Part shown: positions 1 to 9,198 of the stretch, piece after piece
How the letters are laid out: each line of letters starts with the position of its first letter
How positions within the stretch are numbered: the stretch's first letter is position 1
NCBI GenBank assembly: GCA_027450045.1
Contig: DAIDKM010000001.1
Location: 58,610 to 122,609, forward strand
Length of the DNA: 64,000 bases
Source of the DNA: Paludibacter sp.
GTDB taxonomy: Bacteria > Bacteroidota > Bacteroidia > Bacteroidales > Paludibacteraceae
Reading direction: 5' to 3'
The notes under the pieces: model-generated
Databases searched by the model: none
Seen by the model: only the letters and a program-made list of their open reading frames with translations
Told to the model about the DNA's origin: nothing
Program-made: the position numbers and the translations under genes

Positions 1-674
1 CATTTGTCGTCAAAGGCGATTTGCCAAATCCACCCCTTGCACTTGCTTCCTTGTTTACCAATCAATTGAATCATGATGGAATACGTATCAGCGGACTTCC
101 TACAGATACACTACCTACTGCAAGTAGGAAAAGAACACAGTTTTACGTTCATTATTCACCGGACTTGAACTCCATAATTGATAAAACGAATACAGAAAGC
201 AATAACCTTTTTGCTGAGCATATTTTCAAGCGTTTAGCATTGATAAATCATCCCATAGCTACACGTCAGGAGGCTACAGAAATAGTTAAGCAGTTTTGGG
301 TATCACATCAAGCCGATACAACCTCTTTATTTATAGAGGACGGCAGTGGGTTATCTCCTTTTGATGGAGTGACTCCTGAATTCTTGGTTCATTTGTTGAT
401 TTATATGCGCAGGGCTAATCCTTATGGGAATCTATTATTCAACTCTTTGCCCATTGCTGGCCAAAGCGGAACTCTTCGAAATTTTTTAGCCAACACACCA
501 CTCAAAGGGAAAGTACATGCAAAAAGTGGCTCTATCAAACGGGTGCTTTGTTATTCAGGTTACTTGGATCACAACAACAAAGAATATGCTTTTTCCATCA
601 TGACAAATAGCTTCAGTGGCGCCGCTTTAAATGTACAAAAAGCCATTGAGAAGTTTTTGTTATCACTTCATTAA
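1..674 (+). CDS. dacB: D-alanyl-D-alanine carboxypeptidase/endopeptidase (PBP4/DacB-like, S13 family), 5' truncated by window edge
   Basis: Frame stays open to the window start (FVVKGDLPNPPLALASLF...); SGLSPFDGVTP and HAKSGS motifs typical of S13 peptidases. Confidence 0.8.
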   Translation, partial: FVVKGDLPNPPLALASLFTNQLNHDGIRISGLPTDTLPTASRKRTQFYVHYSPDLNSIIDKTNTESNNLFAEHIFKRLALINHPIATRQEATEIVKQFWVSHQADTTSLFIEDGSGLSPFDGVTPEFLVHLLIYMRRANPYGNLLFNSLPIAGQSGTLRNFLANTPLKGKVHAKSGSIKRVLCYSGYLDHNNKEYAFSIMTNSFSGAALNVQKAIEKFLLSLH

Positions 675-717
675 TGTTTTTATAATCAGTGATTAATTCT
701 ATGCGATTACGTTACAA

Positions 718-2205
718 CTAATGCTTAACAGGCTGTTGCATGTCGTGAACAGGAGGTTTATAACCTTGACAAGCATATACTGCAAAACGACGACGTATCG
801 TTCCGTGATGATCTTTCAATAAAATAGAGTCAAGTGGTTGAACGCTCCTGAAATAATGCAATAACATGGCTTTTTCAGCCCCTTTAAGCGATTGATTGTG
901 CTTATTGAGTGCAGAAGTAACATACAGTCCATCATGGTTGGATAACGCGTGCAAAGCTGTATCGTTTAAAGCAAACTGATAGGCATCTTGTTCTATCAGA
1001 TTTCCTGCATAGACATGTTGTGGTAAGTAGAAGTTGAGAACTGCTGCTGTTTTATATGAATCATCGGAAAAGATGAAATATCCAGGATAGTGTTCTTGGA
1101 TCTTTTCAACTTTGTTTGCCAATTGCTTCCATCCCCACCATGTGTCGTCCGAATGTACAGGGAAAGGCATAAAACCAATTTCGATTATGGCCAATAAATG
1201 AATGAAAAGTGAAATGCCGATTTGCCAACGAATGGCTTTCCATGATTTAAAATAGATCACGGTTATCACTGCTGCCGAAAGGAAAGCTGGCATCATCCAA
1301 TTGATTTTTACCCAATAAAACAATGAAATTGCTGTGAAAAAGAGAATTGTTGGTAGTGAAAAAGAGGCTGCAAAGAGTTGTTTTTCATCCAAACGAAAAT
1401 GAGGTAACCATTGCTTAAACAAATTGTAGGTGGCTTTGAAAATGAATATAAAGAATACAGGCAATACCAAGAGTAATTGAGAGCCGAAACTCCCGAGAAA
1501 TAATTTTGGCTGAAAATGAAAGGCCTCTATGCCTGAGGCTCGTTGTGTGGATTGATATTTGAACGAAATAAAGTGATTATTGATATTCCAAATTGCTATC
1601 GGCGATACCGTCAAAAAAAAGAAAACAATAAAAAGCAGGAATTGCCATGAAAGCAATTTGCGTCGGTGTTCATGCGATAGCAGCAAAAAGAGACACATTC
1701 CACCAAACATAAGAAGGCCGGTGTATTTACTGTCAAAGGTCAAACCAACAGCTACCCCAGCCAGAATCCAATCAATTAATCTATTATGTATAATTGCCCG
1801 ATACATGAGTAATAAGCTCAATGACCAAAAAAATAACAAGGGTACGTCTGGAGTGCTATTGATACATAATACCGTGATCATGGGTGTGGCGGCAATTAGC
1901 AAAAAAGCTTTGCGCAGGGGTTCTCCTTGCAGCAACTCACGCAAAAAGAGATAGAAAAAATAAAGTGTAAATGAAGTAATGATAAAATCGGCAAGATGCA
2001 GTGATAAAGCAGTTTTACCTAAGATGAGACTAAAGAACCTCAACATATAGGCAATCATGGGAGGATGGTCAAAGTAGGAAAGTGCTAAATGATCGCTATA
2101 ATAAAAATAATAAGCATCTTGTGGCATCAAGCCCATCAGCGACGCAAGCAGTAGTCGTAACAATGAGAAAAGGAGAATAACTCCGATAAATTCATTTTTC
2201 TTCAT
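718..2205 (-). CDS. Glycosyltransferase family 39-like integral membrane protein (ArnT/PMT type)
   Basis: Multi-TM protein with PQDAYYFYYSDHLALSYFDHPPMIAY N-terminal motif; ORF extends to 2259 but a -7-like box lies at 2247-2254, so MKKNEF at 2205 is the likely start. Confidence 0.75.
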   Translation of the reverse strand: MKKNEFIGVILLFSLLRLLLASLMGLMPQDAYYFYYSDHLALSYFDHPPMIAYMLRFFSLILGKTALSLHLADFIITSFTLYFFYLFLRELLQGEPLRKAFLLIAATPMITVLCINSTPDVPLLFFWSLSLLLMYRAIIHNRLIDWILAGVAVGLTFDSKYTGLLMFGGMCLFLLLSHEHRRKLLSWQFLLFIVFFFLTVSPIAIWNINNHFISFKYQSTQRASGIEAFHFQPKLFLGSFGSQLLLVLPVFFIFIFKATYNLFKQWLPHFRLDEKQLFAASFSLPTILFFTAISLFYWVKINWMMPAFLSAAVITVIYFKSWKAIRWQIGISLFIHLLAIIEIGFMPFPVHSDDTWWGWKQLANKVEKIQEHYPGYFIFSDDSYKTAAVLNFYLPQHVYAGNLIEQDAYQFALNDTALHALSNHDGLYVTSALNKHNQSLKGAEKAMLLHYFRSVQPLDSILLKDHHGTIRRRFAVYACQGYKPPVHDMQQPVKH

Positions 2206-2246
2206 TCGAAAGAGTTTGTTTTGGTTGGTAGTGGAATTGTATGAGG

Positions 2247-2254
2247 CAAAGATA
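2247..2254 (-). promoter_or_regulatory. Putative Bacteroidota -7 box (TATCTTTG on minus strand)
   Basis: CAAAGATA on plus strand, just upstream of the inferred start at 2205. Confidence 0.5.
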
Positions 2255-2310
2255 CTCAAAATTTATTTTTGAATGATTCGTTGAGCTGTCCTCAAATTGA
2301 TGAGTAAAAA

Positions 2311-2343
2311 AACACCTCCGCATTGCCAATGTACGGAGGTGTT
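2311..2343 (-). terminator. Intrinsic terminator
   Basis: AACACCTCCG-loop-CGGAGGTGTT 10 bp stem; T-run on the minus-strand side. Confidence 0.7.
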
Positions 2344-2685
2344 CATGGGGTGTCTAATTAAAAAACGAACCGTTTTTCATTCCCATTTTTAATTTATTGT
2401 CAAAACAAGCGGTATAAGTATTTCGAGAGAGCTTCTTTTTCACAGCATAACCATGAGATAATTAAATAGATATGTCATTGCAAATGAAATGAAACCTAAC
2501 AAGTAAAATGCTGATTTAAAAGACATTGTAGCTGAAAAACATGCACTATTATGTTCAGTTGCAATCTAAATTCTCAAGATCAATCAACAACCAAAATTGT
2601 CGAAAATCGAAACGATAAAAAAATATTGAATGAGAAAGTGTCCTTACCAAATTTCTTATAAAAAGAAAATTTAAGAACTGGTCAA

Positions 2686-3096
2686 TTACGCCATTGAGGG
2701 AGGAGCACGAAGAGAATAAATTGCCTTAGAACTCTGGTAATGAGCTATAAAGCAATACGTGGTTTGAATCTTAGCAACAAATGTCAAATTTGAGAAATCA
2801 TACGTAGTTGCAATGTAACCTAACGTGTGAAATTGATATAGCGGATAAATGGCTAAAATATGCGTTGTGCGACATTTTTTGTGTGCAGGAAGAGGCGTCT
2901 TTGCTTTTTGCGGGTGGTATTGACTTTTTATAATGGTAGTTTTAGATTTGGTCTTGGCCTTAATCTTAGATACCAAATGATAATGATGCGCAGAACGTTC
3001 TCCATAAGAAACTTGTGAAAACCCCAATGTAAAGGCATACAACCCGATGATGAGCAGTATTTTATATAAGGGATCTATTTGATGGTTATGTTTCAC
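2686..3096 (-). CDS. Small hypothetical membrane/secreted protein with C-terminal RAPPSMA
   Basis: 136 aa ORF with N-terminal hydrophobic segment, promoter-like box immediately upstream. Confidence 0.5.
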   Translation of the reverse strand: MKHNHQIDPLYKILLIIGLYAFTLGFSQVSYGERSAHHYHLVSKIKAKTKSKTTIIKSQYHPQKAKTPLPAHKKCRTTHILAIYPLYQFHTLGYIATTYDFSNLTFVAKIQTTYCFIAHYQSSKAIYSLRAPPSMA

Positions 3097-3114
3097 AAAT
3101 CTCTATTTTGATGG

Positions 3115-3122
3115 CAAAGATA
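3115..3122 (-). promoter_or_regulatory. Putative -7 box TATCTTTG
   Basis: CAAAGATA on plus strand upstream of the 2686-3096 ORF. Confidence 0.5.
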
Positions 3123-3287
3123 ATACTTATCACTTAAACAAGACAATTTCGCATATTGTGAACGCTATTATTTTTGAAATAATAAGTCCATGAATCGTGA
3201 TTTAATGAATGTCGACATTTGCAACAGCTCTTCATTTCGTCGATTTTTTCATGGTAAAAAATGTGACGAGACTCGTCCAATTTTTAT

Positions 3288-3295
3288 TACTTTTG
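3288..3295 (+). promoter_or_regulatory. Putative -7 box TACTTTTG
   Basis: TAnnTTTG motif upstream of the DUF3822 gene. Confidence 0.5.
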
Positions 3296-3339
3296 CACTA
3301 CAAACTTTTTAGCGCGTTGCTGTAGTTTAATTGTGATAT

Positions 3340-4161
3340 ATGAATGATCGTTTTCTCTCTACACATTTTCAACATGAATTGCTCTCTTCTTATCATTTCA
3401 TATTGAATATCAATCAACCAATGTGGTCTTGGGTCATTGTGGAAAGGGAGACACACACTGTGGTTGCAGCAAATCGAGGAATTTATCATTCTTTTTCTGA
3501 TATTGAAACAGCATTGAATCAATGGAAATTGAGCGCTTTTGGCCAGGCTAGTATTCTTACTTTTTCGGAAGACAATGTACTTGTGCCGATTTCTTTTTAT
3601 GATGAAAACGAAAAGCAGGCATTGTTTCAGTTTTGTAACGATTTATCACAAGGTTCTTTTATTGAAACGAATGCAATTATTGCAACAGAAATGATGAATC
3701 TCTTTTCAATTCCCGAAGAATTGCATTCATTGAAAAATAAAATATTGCCTCAAGCTGTACAATATCATGTGTCTACTTCATCCATTTTGGCGGCCCATCA
3801 ACTTTCACAGCAATCGTTTCATCCCATTATATTAATTGGAATCTATCAGGAAGCAATTTCTCTAACTATTGCAGATGGGGGTAAAGTCTTGTTTTCAAAT
3901 TATTTCCGGTCAATAACTCAAGAGGATATGCTTTATTGGATAGTTCGCTTAATAGAGCAATTAGAGTTAGATGGCACCAAAATAGCTCTTTATGTAAATG
4001 GAAGTAAGCCTCTTGTAAGCGAACGAATGGTATATCTTACATCCTATTTTAGCAAAGTGTTACCTTTGCCTTTTCCTTCGTTTTTATCCATTGCAAAAGA
4101 TGCACCGGAAGATTATTTCCAACCTTTTATCGACTCGTTTTATTTATTGTTATGCGAATAA
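3340..4161 (+). CDS. DUF3822-like family protein
   Basis: 273 aa, overlaps rsmD start; arrangement and sequence style match the Bacteroidota DUF3822-rsmD pair. Confidence 0.7.
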   Translation: MNDRFLSTHFQHELLSSYHFILNINQPMWSWVIVERETHTVVAANRGIYHSFSDIETALNQWKLSAFGQASILTFSEDNVLVPISFYDENEKQALFQFCNDLSQGSFIETNAIIATEMMNLFSIPEELHSLKNKILPQAVQYHVSTSSILAAHQLSQQSFHPIILIGIYQEAISLTIADGGKVLFSNYFRSITQEDMLYWIVRLIEQLELDGTKIALYVNGSKPLVSERMVYLTSYFSKVLPLPFPSFLSIAKDAPEDYFQPFIDSFYLLLCE

Positions 4162-4697
4162 TTAGTGGCATTTTCAAAGGTCGGCGATTTGCACCTCCAA
4201 CCAATATTACGGCGCGTCCTACAACCGATTTCGCCAAGGAATCACTTTTTAATGTACTCAATAACCGTTTTGACTGGTCGTCAGTATCAGTGCTCGATTT
4301 GTTTGCGGGGACAGGAAGTATAAGTTACGAATTTGTTTCTCGTGGCGTCAAAGACGTGATTGCAGTAGAAATGAGCGAACGACATCTCACTTTTATTCAT
4401 CAAACAATAAACGAATTAGGGTTGAAAAATATGCTTCATCCCATGAGGATGGATGTTTTCCGATATATCAAAGGCCCCCATCATCCTAAGTTTGATATTG
4501 TATTTGCAGATCCTCCTTATGCTATGAACGAACTTTCAACCTTACCCGATTTAATTTTTCAATATCAGATATTAAAAGAGGAAGGACTGTTTATTTTGGA
4601 ACATTCTGCAAAACATGATTTTAGAAAACATCCGAACTTTGTGGAAACACGTTCCTATGGCAATGTCCATTTCAGTTTCTTTCAGGCGAATGTTTGA
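4152..4697 (+). CDS. rsmD: 16S rRNA (guanine(966)-N(2))-methyltransferase RsmD
   Basis: MRIISGIFKGRRF, VLDLFAGTGSISYEFVSRG, FADPPYA motifs. Confidence 0.95.
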   Translation: MRIISGIFKGRRFAPPTNITARPTTDFAKESLFNVLNNRFDWSSVSVLDLFAGTGSISYEFVSRGVKDVIAVEMSERHLTFIHQTINELGLKNMLHPMRMDVFRYIKGPHHPKFDIVFADPPYAMNELSTLPDLIFQYQILKEEGLFILEHSAKHDFRKHPNFVETRSYGNVHFSFFQANV

Positions 4698-5943
4698 CCA
4701 ATAGTTTTACTAAATCTATTCGGTTTTGTTCCATTTTCAGAATACGAAACTCAAAATTTTTTACTTGAATTGTTTCGTTTGCTTTAGGTAAATGTTGATG
4801 ATAATTTAAAATCAGGCCGGCAAGAGTGATGTAATCATCTGATTCTGGCAATCCAAGGTGAAATTGATGGTTGATCGCTTCAATTTCCAAGCGAGCAGAA
4901 AGCAGATATGTATGTGAATCAATTTGTTTTACGAGCAAAGCATTTTTGTCATGTTCATCTTCTATTTCTCCAAAAATTTCTTCTAAAATATCTTCCATCG
5001 TGACTATACCTGCTGTTCCACCAAACTCATCTACAACAACGGCTAAACTCTTGTGTAATTGATTTAAAAGTTTCATCAGTCGATGCGCGGGCATGGTCTC
5101 TGGAACAATAGGAACGCTATTGATGTAATTTTTCCACGTGTCAGGATGACGTAGCATTTCCGATGAATGAATATACCCAACAATATTATCGATATCATTT
5201 TGATACAATATGATTTTGGAATGTCCTGTTTCTATAAACAGTTGCTTCAATTGATCGGTTGTAGCCGTTTGTAAATCTACTGCCACTAATTCAGTACGCG
5301 GAACGATGCAATTGCGCAACTTTACGGACGAAAAATCTAGTGCATTCTGTAAAATTTCGACTTCGGTGCTGACAGGCGCCTCTTTTTCTGCTTTTTGACT
5401 GATGCTTTCCTGAACTAAATAATCAAAATCAACACGTGAAAATGTAGTGGAAGAATTTTGGTTGAGTGATACGTGAAACGTCTTGAAAATAATTACATAC
5501 AGTTGAATAAATATCCACACGATGGGATAAAAGAGGAGATAAAACAGACTAAATAAGGGAGCTAATGAACGCAAAAATAGATTTGGATTCGATCTGCAAA
5601 TGACTTTCGGTAAATATTCGCCAAAAAGCAATAAAAGAGCAGATGCAATGAGTGTTTGAATGATTGTAATAAGCAAGTCACTTTTTGTAAATGTAATTAA
5701 AGGAGTTGATATCTCAGCTATTTTACTGCTAAAAACAACAATAGCTACCATATTTCCAACCAAAGTTGTGACAATGAATTCTTCTTGGTGACGAAAGAAA
5801 AATGCCAGCAGTATGGAAGAAAACCTATTTTTGTCTTTCTCTAATTCAAACCGTAATTGGTTGGAAGAGATAAACGCAATTTCTATTCCTGAGAAGAAAG
5901 CAGCAAGTAGAAATGCGACAAAAATCAGTAGATAAAGCCACAT
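4672..5943 (-). CDS. gldE: CNNM/CorC family membrane protein with CBS domains (GldE-like)
   Basis: CNNM TM domain, VVVDEFGGTAGIVTMEDILEEIFGEI CBS/CorC signature. Confidence 0.8.
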   Translation of the reverse strand: MWLYLLIFVAFLLAAFFSGIEIAFISSNQLRFELEKDKNRFSSILLAFFFRHQEEFIVTTLVGNMVAIVVFSSKIAEISTPLITFTKSDLLITIIQTLIASALLLLFGEYLPKVICRSNPNLFLRSLAPLFSLFYLLFYPIVWIFIQLYVIIFKTFHVSLNQNSSTTFSRVDFDYLVQESISQKAEKEAPVSTEVEILQNALDFSSVKLRNCIVPRTELVAVDLQTATTDQLKQLFIETGHSKIILYQNDIDNIVGYIHSSEMLRHPDTWKNYINSVPIVPETMPAHRLMKLLNQLHKSLAVVVDEFGGTAGIVTMEDILEEIFGEIEDEHDKNALLVKQIDSHTYLLSARLEIEAINHQFHLGLPESDDYITLAGLILNYHQHLPKANETIQVKNFEFRILKMEQNRIDLVKLLVKHSPERN

Positions 5944-5952
5944 GATTAATGA

Positions 5953-6570
5953 CTATTTAGGAGGTGGTGGTGTTGGATTGACAGGAATAATTCCCTCTGG
6001 GTTAAGAATCGTATATTTTGTGAGCGCTTGATTTGAATTAAAGCCGACGCCAATAATAATTTTTGCATGTTGAGTTACCCGGATCAATGAATCGGAATAG
6101 ATGCGTTGATCACGTTGACTCCAGAATAATTGTGGTGTTTCAAAAGTTTCTCCTTGTAAATTCATCGCTTTTACTTTGCCATCTAATTCCCATAACTGCT
6201 TGCCTTGGAAATAACGGGCACTATCACATCGAATCGAACCATCAACGTGATAGCTTTCGTCAAAACGCTGCAAAAATATTCCTTTCGGGAAATACCAATA
6301 CGGCTCTGCCACACGATCATAAATGTACCACATAGGGGTTGTAATGCGATAACGGGTGATACCAGAATCCGAAATTAACGTTGTCACTTGTGTTGCAATC
6401 ATGCTTGGCAATTTAGCACGATCTATTGAAATGGTAACGGTAGCGGGATGTATATCAGAACAAGCAACCATAAAGCACAAAACAACCACCAGAAAGGCAG
6501 TTGTTATGCTTTTTTTTTGAAACAAGAGAGACTTTAACAGGCGTTTTTGTTGTGAATGAAATCTCATCAA
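5953..6570 (-). CDS. lptC: LPS export ABC transporter periplasmic protein LptC
   Basis: Lipoprotein-like N-terminus (VACSD), LptC-like beta-jellyroll pattern (W.. DGKVKAMN..GETFETPQLFWSQRDQRIYSD). Confidence 0.85.
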   Translation of the reverse strand: MMRFHSQQKRLLKSLLFQKKSITTAFLVVVLCFMVACSDIHPATVTISIDRAKLPSMIATQVTTLISDSGITRYRITTPMWYIYDRVAEPYWYFPKGIFLQRFDESYHVDGSIRCDSARYFQGKQLWELDGKVKAMNLQGETFETPQLFWSQRDQRIYSDSLIRVTQHAKIIIGVGFNSNQALTKYTILNPEGIIPVNPTPPPPK

Positions 6571-6574
6571 GTCG

Positions 6575-7864
6575 TTATAATTTACGTTTAAAGAACCAGA
6601 ACTCGTCTAATGTCAAATCAAGCGAGAATCGAAAATAATTTTCCCGCAATGTAGTGCTACTCGATTTTCCGATAATGCCATATTCAAAGGTTGTGTTAAT
6701 CAGCGAACGGGATGTTTTGAGCGGGAACCCGAAACCACAAGACAAGCTCATCATGTTCGGGGAATACCCATTTACACTAATATACGAAGTTGAATAATTT
6801 GCACCAAGTCTAAAATGCATACGTTGCCAATAGGCTTGACCATAAGGATTTGCAACATATTCACCGCCTAACGAAAATTTAACGCGATTTTTCAGTGTAT
6901 CGGTTTGTCCAAAATATTTTGATTTTGCCCATTGTTGCACTAACAGATCGGCACCAACAGTAATGTGACTGTCATGAATATAAGAGGCTCCAAATCCAAA
7001 TTGCGTAGGTGTTTCAAAATAAGAAGAACTTTGTACATTGTTCACGGATACGGTGTCTATACCATACGTGTTCATTGAGTAGTGGCCATGAAGACCAACT
7101 TTTGGTTCAAACATAGCCCCCAAAGTCAATTCATCATTTTTATTTAGATTAGTGGTATATTGAAGTCCATAGCGCAAGCTTAAAGTACTCACATGCAAAT
7201 TAAGTGTTTGTACGGTGGAGGCAAAAGTGTGACTTGCATCTGAAGAATCAGCTATCGACAATGATTTATAATAGTTATTGCTGCCAAAAAGATAACTGGC
7301 ATTGACGCCGACTGCAAAATGTCTCCCTATTTTTAAGGATAAACCTCCATAAAATTGAGAGATACTTCCATTTCCGTTGAATGATTGAAGATAAAGCACG
7401 GTATCTGTTCGTCCTGGAAGATCTTGAGAGGTGTGAGTCAGATCTTTTAAGCGGCCTTGCGACGTAAAGTTATAGCCAGCAACTGAATAGGGAAGTAAAC
7501 CCACACTTGCGGCAAGCCATTTGGAAAAAGGAAATTCAAAGGCAATATAATCCAATCCACCATTAAAGGTTGAGGCATGATTCCCCTGATCTGAAAAACT
7601 TGATTTCAATCCTGATACTCCAAAATCCATTAAAAAAGTCAATGAATCAATGGCAGAATATGAAGCCGGATTAGCTGTACTAATGGTCATGTTGTTTCGT
7701 AGGCCAATGCCTAATCCACCCATTGCTTGACTTCTTCCAAATCCCGGATCGCGAAGTTCTCCATATCCATAGCGTGAATACGGAGAATTAGTGTTGTTTT
7801 GTGCCGTCAAAGAGAGGCAAACAAGTGTGGCAGCAAGTGCACAAACGATTCTGTTAAAATGCAT
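6575..7864 (-). CDS. Outer membrane beta-barrel protein (FadL/PorV-like family), function unknown
   Basis: Signal peptide, SPYSRYGYGELRDPGFGRSQAMGGLGIGLRN, beta-rich, C-terminal aromatic strand. Confidence 0.7.
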   Translation of the reverse strand: MHFNRIVCALAATLVCLSLTAQNNTNSPYSRYGYGELRDPGFGRSQAMGGLGIGLRNNMTISTANPASYSAIDSLTFLMDFGVSGLKSSFSDQGNHASTFNGGLDYIAFEFPFSKWLAASVGLLPYSVAGYNFTSQGRLKDLTHTSQDLPGRTDTVLYLQSFNGNGSISQFYGGLSLKIGRHFAVGVNASYLFGSNNYYKSLSIADSSDASHTFASTVQTLNLHVSTLSLRYGLQYTTNLNKNDELTLGAMFEPKVGLHGHYSMNTYGIDTVSVNNVQSSSYFETPTQFGFGASYIHDSHITVGADLLVQQWAKSKYFGQTDTLKNRVKFSLGGEYVANPYGQAYWQRMHFRLGANYSTSYISVNGYSPNMMSLSCGFGFPLKTSRSLINTTFEYGIIGKSSSTTLRENYFRFSLDLTLDEFWFFKRKL

Positions 7865-8582
7865 TATGGTTTAAAATTCGGTTGAGTCCAACTAATACTA
7901 AATTTTTCACTGCAAAGATGGGTGTTTTTAAGCTGCTTTCAAAGTAAATTGAATCACCACCCGTTAAAAAAACAGAAAGAGACGTATACTCATTCGTCAG
8001 ATTGGTTATTACACCTTCAATTTCGAACAAGATACCATACATTACGCCTGCCATGATGGCTTCGTCTGTTGATGTTCCTATAAAATGAGGGAAATGGGTA
8101 TCGGGTTTAAGCCGGGGAAGCCGATGCGTATAGTCATGTAAAGCCCGAAAACGACTGGTTAAACCAAGTGAAATGTTTCCTCCCCGGTATTCATTGTTGG
8201 CTGTCACTACATCGTACGTAATTGCAGTCCCCATATCAATCACGAGTAAATCAGTTTCCGGTTTCAAAAAATTGGCTCCAACGGCAGCAGCAATGCGATC
8301 ACTGCCGAGTGTTTCCGGTGATCGGTAACGATTTGAAATTGGTAATGCCGTTGCCGGAGTGAGTATAAAACATTGAATTCTTTTTTTTTCAAATAGCGCC
8401 AGAATTTGTTTTGAAAATTGAGCAACTGAACAAATCATCACTCGTTCAATAAAAAATCGCTCCGTCAAAGACCTTATTTCTTTTGGGTCAATTATGGTTG
8501 TAACCGTCTCGTAAAGCATGGAAGCTTGATCAAAAACGGCGACTTTTGTTAATGTGTTGCCTTGATCTATAACTAAATTCAT
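7854..8582 (-). CDS. coaX: Type III pantothenate kinase
   Basis: NLVIDQGNTLTKVAVF, LGSDRIAAAVGA, VIDMGTAITYDVV, GGNISLGL motifs. Confidence 0.95.
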   Translation of the reverse strand: MNLVIDQGNTLTKVAVFDQASMLYETVTTIIDPKEIRSLTERFFIERVMICSVAQFSKQILALFEKKRIQCFILTPATALPISNRYRSPETLGSDRIAAAVGANFLKPETDLLVIDMGTAITYDVVTANNEYRGGNISLGLTSRFRALHDYTHRLPRLKPDTHFPHFIGTSTDEAIMAGVMYGILFEIEGVITNLTNEYTSLSVFLTGGDSIYFESSLKTPIFAVKNLVLVGLNRILNHNAF

Positions 8583-8646
8583 GAAAGAAACGGAGGATTT
8601 TAACGACGAATTGAAAGGAAATGATTCTGTCTATTGCTCTTAATGA

Positions 8647-8685
8647 TTCAAAAAAAGGAAACTCATTGAGCTTCCTTTTTTTGAA
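8647..8685 (-). terminator. Intrinsic terminator after rplS
   Basis: Perfect 14 bp stem TTCAAAAAAAGGAA / TTCCTTTTTTTGAA. Confidence 0.75.
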
Positions 8686-8702
8686 TGAAGAACTGTCTCG
8701 TT

Positions 8703-9050
8703 TTAGACGCGTTTTTCTTTGATGCGAGCCTTTTTACCAGTTAAGGCGCGTAGATAATATAATTTTGCCCTACGTACTTTTCCGACTTTATTCACGCTAA
8801 TACTTTCAATAAAAGGTGAATCCATAGGGAAAATACGTTCAACGCCAATATTATCAGACATTTTTCGAACAGTAAAACGTTTTTTATCGCCATGTCCGGA
8901 AATTTTTATAACAACCCCTTTGTACTGTTGAATACGTTCTTTGTTTCCTTCAATAATGCGATAAGCTACCGTAATTGTGTCGCCACTTTTAAATGCAGGA
9001 AGAGTGCGTTCAATCGCAAATGCTTGTTCTGCAACTTTAAGTAAATCCAT
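8703..9050 (-). CDS. rplS: 50S ribosomal protein L19
   Basis: [50 protein letters not shown]. Confidence 0.97.
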   Translation of the reverse strand: MDLLKVAEQAFAIERTLPAFKSGDTITVAYRIIEGNKERIQQYKGVVIKISGHGDKKRFTVRKMSDNIGVERIFPMDSPFIESISVNKVGKVRRAKLYYLRALTGKKARIKEKRV

Positions 9051-9132
9051 TCTATTTCAATTATTTAATTAAGAATTAGTCGCAACATAACAGTTCTCTC
9101 TTTACTGCCAGCGATTGCGCCTTAATGAGCCG

Positions 9133-9140
9133 CAAAGATA
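9133..9140 (-). promoter_or_regulatory. Putative -7 box TATCTTTG for rplS
   Basis: CAAAGATA on plus strand upstream of rplS. Confidence 0.55.
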
Positions 9141-9198
9141 CAATTTATTTTCTGAATTATAAGACAGATTTTGAATTAAAAATGGCTCTTTGAGGCAT

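Noticed and set aside
1580-1954. 124-aa plus-strand ORF opposite the GT39 gene
   Set aside because: Fully antisense to a convincing coding frame; composition not protein-like.
6510-6518. A9 homopolymer near the 5' end of lptC
   Set aside because: Slippage would simply kill an envelope gene expected to be important; no supporting evidence beyond an AT-rich genome.
8381-8389. A9 homopolymer in coaX as a possible phase-variation or slippage tract
   Set aside because: No functional boundary at the site, and housekeeping coaX is unlikely to be phase-variable; kept only as a control for the dnaX A9 claim.
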